Positions 1-5,462 of a stretch of DNA of 5,463 bases are shown piece after piece. Origin of the DNA: Peptococcaceae bacterium. Its GTDB lineage: Bacteria > Bacillota > Peptococcia > Peptococcales > Peptococcaceae. The stretch spans positions 1 through 5,463 of the forward strand of contig JAFNVD010000056.1 in assembly GCA_017383785.1 (NCBI GenBank), written 5' to 3'. Both the position numbers and the translations under genes were made by a program. Within the stretch, counting starts at the first letter, position 1; each line of letters opens with the position of its first letter. The notes under the pieces were generated by a model. The model had not been told where the DNA came from. It saw nothing but the letters and a program-made list of their open reading frames with translations, and did no database searches.

Positions 1-1158
1 AGTCCATACTTGGTGCTGCCCTACATCCGTAGTCACGATGGTTTTGCTCTGATCTACCATACTTGCAACCAGCTGCATGGTCCAAGGCACATTCAAGTTG
101 TCGGACATTGGAATCGCAATCTGCGGATACAGTACTTCACACACCTGTACATCATTTCGTTTCTGCAGCTGCTCTATTAAGTCGGTCAATACAACTTTTA
201 CATCACCAACGATTGGGATGTCAATCTCTACATTTTTGCCGATTTCGGCAGGGTCTACATCCACATGGATAATTTCTGCGTTAGGTGCAAATTTGCCCGG
301 TACACTAATCACACGGTCATCAAAGCGCATCCCTAGCGCTAGGAAGCAGTCACAATCCTGTACTGCCAGGTTGGCACCTTCATTGCCATAGGTACCTAAC
401 ATACCCAAAAACCGTTCTTCCTCTGCCGGATATCCGGATAAACCCATCATAGTGGCTACCACTGTGGCATTTTTCATATTTGCCAGTTTCATTACTTCTG
501 CAGTAGCACCGGCAGATACCACACCGCCGCCTACGCAAATCACCATCTTTTTGGCATCTTTGATCGACTGTACGGCACGCTTGATCATACCCATATGGCC
601 GGACACCGTTGGCTTGTAGCTGCGAATATCTACGTTTTTCACCGGAACATATTCTATGACTTCCTGTGTCACATCACGCGGAATGTCAATCAGCACCGGC
701 CCCGGACGGCCTGTACTTGCGATATAAAAGGCTTCGGCAATAATACGCGGCAAGTCCTCAACCTTCTGCACCAGATAATTGTGCTTGGTAATCGGTGATG
801 TAATACCGGTAATGTCAATTTCCTGAAAGGCATCGGTACCAATCATCGAACGCGGCACCTGCCCTGTAATGGCTACCATTGGCACAGAATCCATATATGC
901 AGTGGCAATACCGGTTACCAAATTGGTAGCACCCGGCCCTGAAGTGGCCAAGCATACACCGACTTTACCGGTAGCACGGGCATAGCCGCTGGCTGCATGG
1001 GCACCGCCCTGCTCGTTGCGTACCAGTACATGATGAATATCACTTTCTTTTAATGCATCATAAATTTCTAATACAGCACCGCCGGGATACCCGAAGATGG
1101 TATCTACCCCCTGCTCCCGGAGTGCGCGGATAACGATTTGTGCGCCATTCAGCTGCAT
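1..1158 (-). CDS. ilvB: Acetolactate synthase large (catalytic) subunit, second paralogue, 3' end cut by window edge
   Basis: This is a thiamine-diphosphate enzyme of branched-chain amino acid synthesis. It joins two pyruvates, or pyruvate and 2-oxobutyrate, into acetohydroxy acids. The visible 386 residues cover the N-terminal ThDP (PYR) domain (about 1-165), the central FAD-binding-type domain (about 185-340) and the start of the C-terminal ThDP (PP) domain. Seen motifs are IFGYPGG near residue 21, RNEQGAAHAA with the catalytic Glu at 49, ATSGPGATNLVTG near 71, GRPGPVLIDIPRD near 150, GMRFDDRV near 276 and TDVGQHQVW at the cut end. The GDG...NN cofactor motif would lie beyond the window. 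The ATG at 1158 is chosen because GAGGTG (1170-1165) sits 6 nt upstream and the protein then begins MQLNGAQ, the usual family start. It follows ilvC by 82 nt with no terminator between, so it is probably in the same operon. It is clearly a divergent paralogue of the ilvB at 2909-4582, not a copy. A biosynthetic role is likely; a catabolic acetolactate synthase role is less likely given the FAD-region motif and the operon. Confidence 0.95.
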   Translation of the reverse strand, partial: MQLNGAQIVIRALREQGVDTIFGYPGGAVLEIYDALKESDIHHVLVRNEQGGAHAASGYARATGKVGVCLATSGPGATNLVTGIATAYMDSVPMVAITGQVPRSMIGTDAFQEIDITGITSPITKHNYLVQKVEDLPRIIAEAFYIASTGRPGPVLIDIPRDVTQEVIEYVPVKNVDIRSYKPTVSGHMGMIKRAVQSIKDAKKMVICVGGGVVSAGATAEVMKLANMKNATVVATMMGLSGYPAEEERFLGMLGTYGNEGANLAVQDCDCFLALGMRFDDRVISVPGKFAPNAEIIHVDVDPAEIGKNVEIDIPIVGDVKVVLTDLIEQLQKRNDVQVCEVLYPQIAIPMSDNLNVPWTMQLVASMVDQSKTIVTTDVGQHQVWT

Positions 1159-1174
1159 TGCATTCACCTCAATC

Positions 1175-1194
1175 TCGTTGTTCTTCGTTGTTCT
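1175..1194. repeat. Perfect 10-bp tandem duplication in the ilvC-ilvB2 spacer
   Basis: The 10-mer TCGTTGTTCT occurs twice back to back on the plus strand (AGAACAACGA twice on the transcribed strand). It lies just upstream of the Shine-Dalgarno sequence of the second ilvB. The 82-nt spacer 1159-1240 shows no convincing promoter or terminator otherwise. The duplication may be replication slippage without function. Confidence 0.6.
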
Positions 1195-1240
1195 CAGTTA
1201 TTTTTCATCTGTCTATGCTGCAGCTTTCAGCGACACAGCT

Positions 1241-2233
1241 TTATTTCTGCAGCCAAGGCATCTGGTCACGCAGTTCTTTCCCCACTTTTTCAATCTGATG
1301 ATCTGCTACAATGGCACGCATACGATTGAAGGATGGACGACCTGCCTGGTTTTCCAGAATCCAGTTTTTCGCGAATACGCCTGTCTGAATATCGTTCAGG
1401 ATACGTTTCATTTCTTTTTTGGTATCTTCAGTGATTACACGAGGACCGCTTACGTAGTCACCGTATTCTGCTGTATCACTGATGGAATAGTGCATGTATT
1501 CCAAGCCGCCTACATACATCAGGTCTACAATCAGTTTCAATTCGTGGAAGCATTCAAAGTAAGCGCTTTCCGGCTGATAGCCTGCTTCTACCAGAGTTTC
1601 AAAGCCTGCCTGTACTAACGCACTGATGCCACCGCACAGAATCGCCTGTTCACCGAACAAGTCTGTTTCTGTCTCTTCTTTGAATGTGGTTTCCAGAACA
1701 CCGGCTTTGGTACAGCCAACCGCTCTGGCAAACGCCAATGCTACGTTTTTGCAGTTGCCGGTAGCATCCTGCTCTACCGCTACTAAGCCAGGTACACCTG
1801 TACCCTGCTGTACTGCTTTACGGAAGCTGTGACCCGGAGATTTTGGCGCTACCATAAATACGTCTACATCTGCAGGAGGCACAATCTGTTTGAAGTGAAT
1901 GTTGAAGCCATGAGAGAAGCTCAGCGCTTTGCCTGCTGTCATATATGGTGCAATGTCTCTGTTGTATACTTCTGCCTGTTTTTCATCCGGAATCAGCACG
2001 TGGATGACATCTGCCGCTTTTGCTGCATCAGCAACGGTCATTACCTGCAGACCATCATCCTCTGCTTTCGCCCAAGATTTGCTGCCTTCACGCAGACCAA
2101 CCACTACTTTCATACCGGCATCACGCAAGTTCTGCGCCTGTGCATGCCCCTGGCTGCCATAGCCGATAACCGCAATTGTTTTCCCATTTAAATATTCTAA
2201 ATTTGCATCCTGATCATAATACATAACTGCCAT
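1241..2233 (-). CDS. ilvC: Ketol-acid reductoisomerase (NADP+), class I
   Basis: IlvC performs the second common step of valine, leucine and isoleucine synthesis. It does an Mg2+-dependent alkyl migration and then an NADPH reduction of acetohydroxy acids to 2,3-dihydroxy acids, in the cytoplasm. At 330 residues it has the normal length of the short class I form. The N-terminal Rossmann domain (about 1-182) carries GYGSQG at residues 24-29. The loop after it, LREGSKS, has Arg48, Ser51 and Ser53, the pattern expected for NADPH preference. The all-helical C-terminal knotted domain holds the metal and substrate residues Asp191 and Glu195 (DLFGEQ), Glu227 and Glu231 (ECFHE) and Ser252; His108 is also present. 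The ATG at 2233 has TAGGAGGA (2248-2241) 7 nt upstream. It lies downstream of ilvB-ilvN, which supply its substrate, and upstream of a second ilvB. A 185-nt gap containing palindromes separates it from ilvN. Confidence 0.98.
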   Translation of the reverse strand: MAVMYYDQDANLEYLNGKTIAVIGYGSQGHAQAQNLRDAGMKVVVGLREGSKSWAKAEDDGLQVMTVADAAKAADVIHVLIPDEKQAEVYNRDIAPYMTAGKALSFSHGFNIHFKQIVPPADVDVFMVAPKSPGHSFRKAVQQGTGVPGLVAVEQDATGNCKNVALAFARAVGCTKAGVLETTFKEETETDLFGEQAILCGGISALVQAGFETLVEAGYQPESAYFECFHELKLIVDLMYVGGLEYMHYSISDTAEYGDYVSGPRVITEDTKKEMKRILNDIQTGVFAKNWILENQAGRPSFNRMRAIVADHQIEKVGKELRDQMPWLQK

Positions 2234-2286
2234 AATAAGTTCCTCCTAAAATAATAAATCTCAAAATTTCAGTTTCACATAAATAA

Positions 2287-2306
2287 GGCACCAATACAAA
2301 GGCGCC
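2287..2306 (-). other. Small hairpin in the ilvN-ilvC spacer
   Basis: On the transcribed strand GGCGCC (2306-2301) can pair with GGTGCC (2292-2287) across an 8-nt loop, with one G-U pair. It is followed by a mixed T-rich stretch (TTATTT) rather than a clean U tract. It could be a weak attenuator, a processing or stability element before ilvC, or chance. No effect can be read from sequence alone. Confidence 0.4.
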
Positions 2307-2310
2307 GTGA

Positions 2311-2409
2311 TTTTTGTGTCTGACTAGGCGGCTTGCAAATTTGCGCAGTGCGGCGTACAAACAGTACGTAAGCAAGCAAATTTGCAAACAACAACGTCAG
2401 ACGCAAAAA
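2311..2409. repeat. 99-bp nested palindromic element between ilvN and ilvC
   Basis: The element has three nested inverted pairs. Outer arms 2311-2324 and 2396-2409 match at 13 of 14 positions (TTTTTGTGTCTGAC against its complement). The middle arms TTGCAAATTTGC (2333-2344) and its exact complement (2376-2387) pair perfectly over 12 bp. An inner hairpin is formed by CGTAC (2354-2358) and GTACG (2364-2368) with a 5-nt loop. The element starts 10 nt after the ilvN stop and carries no plausible ORF. Neither strand has a U tract positioned for a terminator. Its compact, fully palindromic shape and intergenic position resemble dispersed REP- or MITE-like repeats. Copy number elsewhere cannot be seen from this window, so the repeat call rests on structure. 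Confidence 0.65.
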
Positions 2410-2418
2410 GAGCAAGCC

Positions 2419-2904
2419 TTATTTTTCTTTTGGACTGCGTACCATCGCCGACACACCAGTCTTAACAATTTCCTGAATCCCGAACGGCTGCAAGGATTTC
2501 ACGATTGCTTCAATTTTGTCCTCATCACCGGTGGCTTCAATAATCATAGAACGACGACCGATGTCGATGATTCTTGCACGGAAAATATCCATAATCTGAA
2601 TAATTTCTGCTCTGGTTTCATGATCTGCCGCTACTCTCACCAATAACAGCTGACGGCTTACAATATCGTCATTGGTCAAGTCATTGACTTTGATGACATC
2701 TACCAGCTTGTGCAGCTGTTTGGTTACCTGTTCAATAATTTTTTCATCACCATCTACCACAATGGTCATACGAGAAACGGTTTTGTCTTCGGTATCACTT
2801 ACTACCAGACTTTCAATATTGTACCCTCTTCTGGAGAACAGATTGGATACTTTCGCCAGTACGCCCGGATTATTTTCTACTAATACAGCCAGTTTGTGCT
2901 TCAT
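2419..2904 (-). CDS. ilvN: Acetolactate synthase small (regulatory) subunit
   Basis: This is the regulatory subunit that binds and activates the large subunit and mediates feedback inhibition by valine. The 161 residues are the usual length (E. coli IlvH is close to this). An N-terminal ACT domain (about 1-76) shows LAVLVENNPGVLAKVSNLFS and RRGYNIESL. Asn11, Gly14 and Asn29 are kept; these positions form the valine site in E. coli IlvH, so valine sensitivity is expected (inference). A C-terminal small-subunit domain (about 84-158) contains FRARIIDIGRRS and ends in a short basic tail. The ATG at 2904 lies 4 nt after the stop of ilvB, and its Shine-Dalgarno sequence GGGGGAG (2918-2912, 7 nt spacing) is inside the last ilvB codons. 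This suggests translational coupling and matched subunit synthesis. E. coli names the orthologues ilvN or ilvH; ilvN is used here for the partner of ilvB. Confidence 0.97.
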   Translation of the reverse strand: MKHKLAVLVENNPGVLAKVSNLFSRRGYNIESLVVSDTEDKTVSRMTIVVDGDEKIIEQVTKQLHKLVDVIKVNDLTNDDIVSRQLLLVRVAADHETRAEIIQIMDIFRARIIDIGRRSMIIEATGDEDKIEAIVKSLQPFGIQEIVKTGVSAMVRSPKEK

Positions 2905-2908
2905 ATCT

Positions 2909-4582
2909 CTACTCCCCCACCAAAATATCGTCTAAACCTTTGCCTGCCGGTACCATTGGATATACATCGGCATTGGCATCAATACGGAAATCAATGAGCC
3001 AGCCTTCTTTGCTGGTCAGTACTTCTGCCAGTGTTTCGTTGCACTGTTCCATGGTATCGATGCGCATATAGTTGATATCATATGCATCTGCCAGTTTGGC
3101 CCAATCCGGAGCACTGTCCAGGATGGTTGCAGAATAGTTTTCGTTATAGAAGAACTTCTGCCACTGATGTACCATACCCAAAAAGCCATTGTTCATCAAG
3201 CAGATTTTTAACGGCAATTTATATTTTTTTACGATTGCCAGCTCTTGCAGATTCATCTGGAAGCTGCCATCACCGGTAATCAGAATCACATTTTTGTCCG
3301 GATTGCCGAACTGTGTGCCAATGGCTGCCGGCAAACCAAAGCCCATGGTGCCCAAACCGCCGGAAGTAATAAATTTGCGCGGTCCTTTGGTATTGAGGAA
3401 CAACGCCGCCCACATCTGATGCTGACCAACGTCTGTCGCAACGATTGTTTCGTCGTCAACACATTGATCAATAAACGCAAAGGTTTCTTTCGGAGGCAAT
3501 ACACTGCCGACCGGAGATTGCACTTCGTAACGGTTTGCATTTACTTCCTCCACCCAATCTGCATGATTGCACTGCTGCAGCTGCTCATATAATGCTTCCA
3601 GGAAATCGATACTGTCTGCTACCAGCGGGAAGTCTGTCACAACGTTTTTGCCAATTTCTGCAGGGTCAATATCTACATGCACAATATGTTTGGCATTTGG
3701 GGCAAATTTGCTAATGTCACTGGTAACACGGTCGTCAAAACGCATCCCTACTGCTACCAGGCAATCACAATGCTGTACCACATAGTTGGCTTCTACAGTG
3801 CCATGCATCCCCGGCATACCTACGCTGTATTTGCTGTCGCTTGGGAACACACCGCGCGCCATCAACGTAGTGGCTACCGGCATATCTGCTTTTTGTGCAA
3901 GATTTACCAGCAATGTGCTGTCGGCAATGCGGTTGTTGACACCACCGCCAACTACCAGCATTGGCCGTTCTGCCTGTTTGATATATTCTGCTACTTTTTT
4001 CACCTGTTCTTTGTTTACCTGACATGGTTTGTATTTGTTTAAGATACGGCCACGCACGGTACCTTTGTTGTATGGAATATCCACATTCTGTACAAATACA
4101 TCCTTCGGAATATCGATTACGACAGGCCCCGGACGACCGGATTGCGCTACAAAGAATGCTTCTTCGATAATATCCGGCAGCTGTGCTGCGTCAGTAACGG
4201 AATAGGTATGTTTACTAATGGACTGACATACAGAAGTCATATGAGCTTCCTGGAAGCCATCGGTACCCAAAAGCTCTTTCACTACCTGCCCCATGATACA
4301 CACCATTGGAATGGAGTCCATATTGGCAGTTGCAATCCCGGTAACTAAGTTGGTAGCACCCGGACCGGATGTAGCGAAGCATACACCGACTTTTCCGGTA
4401 GAACGGGCATAGCCGTCAGCCGCATGGGCTGCGCCTTGTTCGTGACGTACCAGCACATGATGAATATTCGGGAATTCTTTCAGTCTGTCATATAGCGGAA
4501 TCACTACCCCGCCCGGCAAACCAAACACGGTATCTACACCATGCAGTTCTAAACAATGTAATAAGATATCAGCACCTAACAC
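2909..4582 (-). CDS. ilvB: Acetolactate synthase large (catalytic) subunit, first gene of the ilv operon
   Basis: This is the catalytic subunit of acetohydroxy acid synthase, the first common enzyme of branched-chain amino acid synthesis, using ThDP, Mg2+ and FAD. With the start used here it has 557 residues, normal for the family. Visible motifs are VFGLPGG near 19, RHEQGAAHAADGYAR with catalytic Glu48, ATSGPGATNLVTG near 70, GRPGPVVIDIPKD near 149, GMRFDDRV near 279 and TDVGQHQMW near 383. The complete ThDP motif starts at GDGS (437) and ends at Asn-Asn (464-465). Trp474 in MVHQWQ matches the tryptophan that favours 2-oxobutyrate in E. coli AHAS II, whereas AHAS I has Gln, so isoleucine precursor synthesis is likely supported. 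The open frame extends to a GTG at 4594, but that codon is part of the Shine-Dalgarno AGGAGGTG. The next GTG, at 4582, has proper spacing and gives a start aligned with the paralogue. ilvN follows after 4 nt, supplying the regulatory subunit. Confidence 0.96.
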   Translation of the reverse strand: MLGADILLHCLELHGVDTVFGLPGGVVIPLYDRLKEFPNIHHVLVRHEQGAAHAADGYARSTGKVGVCFATSGPGATNLVTGIATANMDSIPMVCIMGQVVKELLGTDGFQEAHMTSVCQSISKHTYSVTDAAQLPDIIEEAFFVAQSGRPGPVVIDIPKDVFVQNVDIPYNKGTVRGRILNKYKPCQVNKEQVKKVAEYIKQAERPMLVVGGGVNNRIADSTLLVNLAQKADMPVATTLMARGVFPSDSKYSVGMPGMHGTVEANYVVQHCDCLVAVGMRFDDRVTSDISKFAPNAKHIVHVDIDPAEIGKNVVTDFPLVADSIDFLEALYEQLQQCNHADWVEEVNANRYEVQSPVGSVLPPKETFAFIDQCVDDETIVATDVGQHQMWAALFLNTKGPRKFITSGGLGTMGFGLPAAIGTQFGNPDKNVILITGDGSFQMNLQELAIVKKYKLPLKICLMNNGFLGMVHQWQKFFYNENYSATILDSAPDWAKLADAYDINYMRIDTMEQCNETLAEVLTSKEGWLIDFRIDANADVYPMVPAGKGLDDILVGE

Positions 4583-4591
4583 TGATTCAAG

Positions 4592-4599
4592 CACCTCCT
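4592..4599 (-). promoter_or_regulatory. Ribosome binding site that decides the ilvB start
   Basis: AGGAGGTG on the minus strand is a near-perfect anti-16S match. The GTG inside it (4594-4592) opens the longest reading frame but cannot also be a well-spaced start. The in-frame GTG at 4582-4580 lies 9 nt downstream of the motif and is the favoured initiator. No in-frame ATG is nearby. Confidence 0.75.
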
Positions 4600-4608
4600 A
4601 TATGATGA

Positions 4609-4628
4609 AACACAGTCATAGCCGTGTT
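4609..4628 (-). other. Hairpin in the ilvB leader next to the ribosome binding site
   Basis: On the transcript AACACGG (4628-4622) pairs with CTGTGTT (4615-4609) around a 6-nt loop, giving 7 bp with one G-U pair, 9 nt before the Shine-Dalgarno motif. An upstream AACACA (4669-4664) could instead pair with TGTGTT (4614-4609). I see no T-box consensus and no terminator hairpin with a U tract in the leader. A regulatory role is possible but unproven. Confidence 0.4.
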
Positions 4629-4692
4629 ACGTCTCTGTTGTATCTTAGAATCAAAAATATTTTTGTGTTATATTACAAAAGTATCGCTATCT

Positions 4693-4721
4693 AGTATACT
4701 TGTTTCTCCCTGAAAAATCAA
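4693..4721 (-). promoter_or_regulatory. Sigma-A-type promoter of the ilv operon
   Basis: The -35 box TTGATT (4721-4716) and -10 box TATACT (4698-4693) are separated by exactly 17 bp. The expected transcript start is near 4686, leaving a leader of about 100 nt before ilvB. It lies downstream of the terminator of the preceding gene, so the operon has its own promoter. The -10 is 5 of 6 and the -35 is 4 of 6 against consensus. Confidence 0.7.
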
Positions 4722-4731
4722 CATATTTACG

Positions 4732-4743
4732 ATTGTATACAAT
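4732..4743. promoter_or_regulatory. 12-bp perfect palindrome upstream of the ilv promoter, possible operator
   Basis: ATTGTATACAAT is a perfect palindrome whose near edge is 10 bp upstream of the -35 box, a position suitable for an activator or repressor site. Its GTATAC core also occurs in the -10 region (4694-4699). I do not recognise it as a specific regulator's site, and AT-rich DNA yields such palindromes by chance. Confidence 0.3.
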
Positions 4744-4768
4744 ATTCAGTAAAAATACATCTTAACAC

Positions 4769-4803
4769 AAAAAAGCAGCCTCCCTCTCACGGAATGCTGC
4801 TTT
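4769..4803 (-). terminator. Intrinsic terminator after the DUF2007-like gene
   Basis: On the transcribed strand AAAGCAGC (4803-4796) pairs with GCTGCTTT (4779-4772), and TCC/GGA extends the stem within the loop. The stem runs directly into a run of T residues (TTTTTT, 4774-4769, the first three shared with the stem). It lies 37 nt beyond the stop codon at 4841 and separates this gene from the ilv operon promoter. Confidence 0.88.
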
Positions 4804-4840
4804 CATGATTTTCCTATGCACTTCATAAATCTCTTTTCCA

Positions 4841-5113
4841 TTACCATGTGTATTCTTCTATCGGCACGATATCATCCGGCCCCAAAGCATCTATAATAGC
4901 TCTGGCACGTTCTTCATCATCTTGATGAATATAAATATAGTATTCTGCCAACGGACGTTTCAACAAAGTTTGTGTGTTATTGTCAAATGTATTTTCTAAC
5001 GGCACTTGACGACTTTGTACCTTAATCCCTTGTTCTTGCAGTTTCACACGCACTAACATATAATAGTCAAACGATGTTGTCTCCAAAAGCTCGACACGAT
5101 TCCATGCAAACAT
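4841..5113 (-). CDS. Small hypothetical protein, DUF2007-like (putative signal-transducing protein family)
   Basis: The protein is 90 residues, acidic at its C-terminus, with no signal peptide or membrane segment, so probably cytoplasmic. The pattern fits a small alpha/beta fold. An N-terminal strand (WNRVELLETT) is followed by a helix (FDYYMLVRVKLQEQGI), then strands around KVQSRQV and AEYYIYIHQDD, a second helix (EERARAIIDAL) and an EEYTW end. A helix that scans for 'LxxxGI' followed by a 'YYIYIxxxDxxxA' strand-helix unit recalls DUF2007. That family has no settled biochemical role despite the 'signal transducing' label, and the match is from memory of family style only. The ATG at 5113 has TAAGGAGG (5128-5121) 7 nt upstream. 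With its own promoter and terminator it appears to be a single-gene unit, not linked in function to the ilv genes. Confidence 0.85.
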   Translation of the reverse strand: MFAWNRVELLETTSFDYYMLVRVKLQEQGIKVQSRQVPLENTFDNNTQTLLKRPLAEYYIYIHQDDEERARAIIDALGPDDIVPIEEYTW

Positions 5114-5157
5114 ACCTAGTCCTCCTTATCTATATACTAAAAATAATTTATGGTATT

Positions 5158-5186
5158 ATCATAACAGATGGAGAACAAGATTGCAA
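5158..5186 (-). promoter_or_regulatory. Promoter of the DUF2007-like gene
   Basis: TTGCAA (5186-5181) and TATGAT (5163-5158) are spaced by exactly 17 bp. Transcription would begin near 5151, leaving a leader of about 38 nt with a strong Shine-Dalgarno sequence. The -10 hexamer is 5 of 6 and the -35 is 4 of 6 against the sigma-A consensus. AT-rich DNA just upstream (5187-5220) could act as an UP-like element. Confidence 0.75.
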
Positions 5187-5220
5187 ACTTTTTTTGATAT
5201 ATAAAATAAAATTTATTTGT

Positions 5221-5240
5221 TAGCCAACAACCGTTGGTTA
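5221..5240. repeat. Short interrupted palindrome upstream of the small-gene promoter
   Basis: TAGCCAAC and GTTGGTTA form an inverted pair around AACC, with one mismatch in each 8-bp arm pairing. It sits about 35 bp upstream of the -35 box. It could be a regulator site or a small RNA hairpin. The motif GCCAACAA recurs in the hairpin at 5281-5347. No regulator is identified. Confidence 0.35.
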
Positions 5241-5280
5241 CAAAGAAATGTTGTAATACTTGAGAGGGAAAAGTACATAA

Positions 5281-5347
5281 AACGGCCAACAAATGATTCT
5301 GCAAACCCTCATTCCATTGACACTGCAGAAAGCATTTATTGGCCGTT
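5281..5347 (-). terminator. Long imperfect hairpin, possible terminator of the upstream gene
   Basis: Left arm 5281-5303 and right arm 5324-5347 pair over about 23 bp with one mismatch, one bulge and one G-U pair, around a 20-nt loop. On the transcribed strand the outer stem is GC-rich (AACGGCC/GGCCGTT) and runs into TTTTATG, a short U stretch. It begins 37 nt after the stop of the partial gene at the right edge. Terminator is the simplest reading. The stem is longer and the U tract shorter than usual, so a palindromic repeat element is the main alternative. Confidence 0.5.
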
Positions 5348-5384
5348 ATAGTTACATCATATTGCCTAATAATATCGTACCCTT

Positions 5385-5462
5385 TTAGATATTCTTTCGT
5401 TGGCCTTTGCCTGTTTTGCGTCTGTACAGCAGTACCAAAAATGCACCCAATAACAAGCACAG
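5385..5462 (-). CDS. C-terminal end of an unidentified protein with a terminal hydrophobic segment and basic tail
   Basis: Reading in from the right edge on the minus strand, this frame gives LCLLLGAFLVLLYRRK, then a basic tail TGKGQRKNI, then TAA (5387-5385). A hydrophobic stretch of about 13 residues followed by a positive tail is typical of a C-terminal membrane anchor with its tail in the cytoplasm. A likely terminator hairpin follows the stop. The rest of the gene lies outside the window, so family and function cannot be named. The longer overlapping frame that starts at 5460 is judged less likely because it runs through the hairpin and the next gene's promoter. Confidence 0.6.
   Translation of the reverse strand: MCLLLGAFLVLLYRRKTGKGQRKNI

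Noticed and set aside
1097..1618. 173-residue plus-strand open frame
   Set aside because: It is antisense to the end of ilvC and the start of the second ilvB, with a Cys/Phe-rich composition typical of a shadow frame and no ribosome site recognised.
2260..2296. Possible internal promoter for ilvC (TTGGTG-17-TGAAAT)
   Set aside because: Both hexamers are poor matches to consensus, and the upstream operon promoter is sufficient.
2314..2646. 110-residue plus-strand open frame crossing the palindromic element
   Set aside because: It is mostly antisense to ilvN, with its start inside the palindrome. No family resemblance.
4706..4719. Possible CodY box (TGATTTTTCAGGGA) in the ilv promoter spacer
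   Set aside because: Only the TTTTCAG half resembles the AATTTTCWGAAAATT consensus; the second half has several mismatches, so I do not call it.
4668..4724. 18-codon leader ORF (ATG at 4724 to TAA at 4668) containing several Ile, Leu and Val codons
   Set aside because: Its start lies upstream of the promoter elements, so it would not be on the transcript, and it has no ribosome site.
5137..5460. 107-residue minus-strand open frame at the right edge
   Set aside because: It runs through the long hairpin, the AT-rich block and the promoter of the next gene, has irregular Cys/Phe/Tyr-rich composition, and conflicts with the more protein-like frame that ends at 5385.
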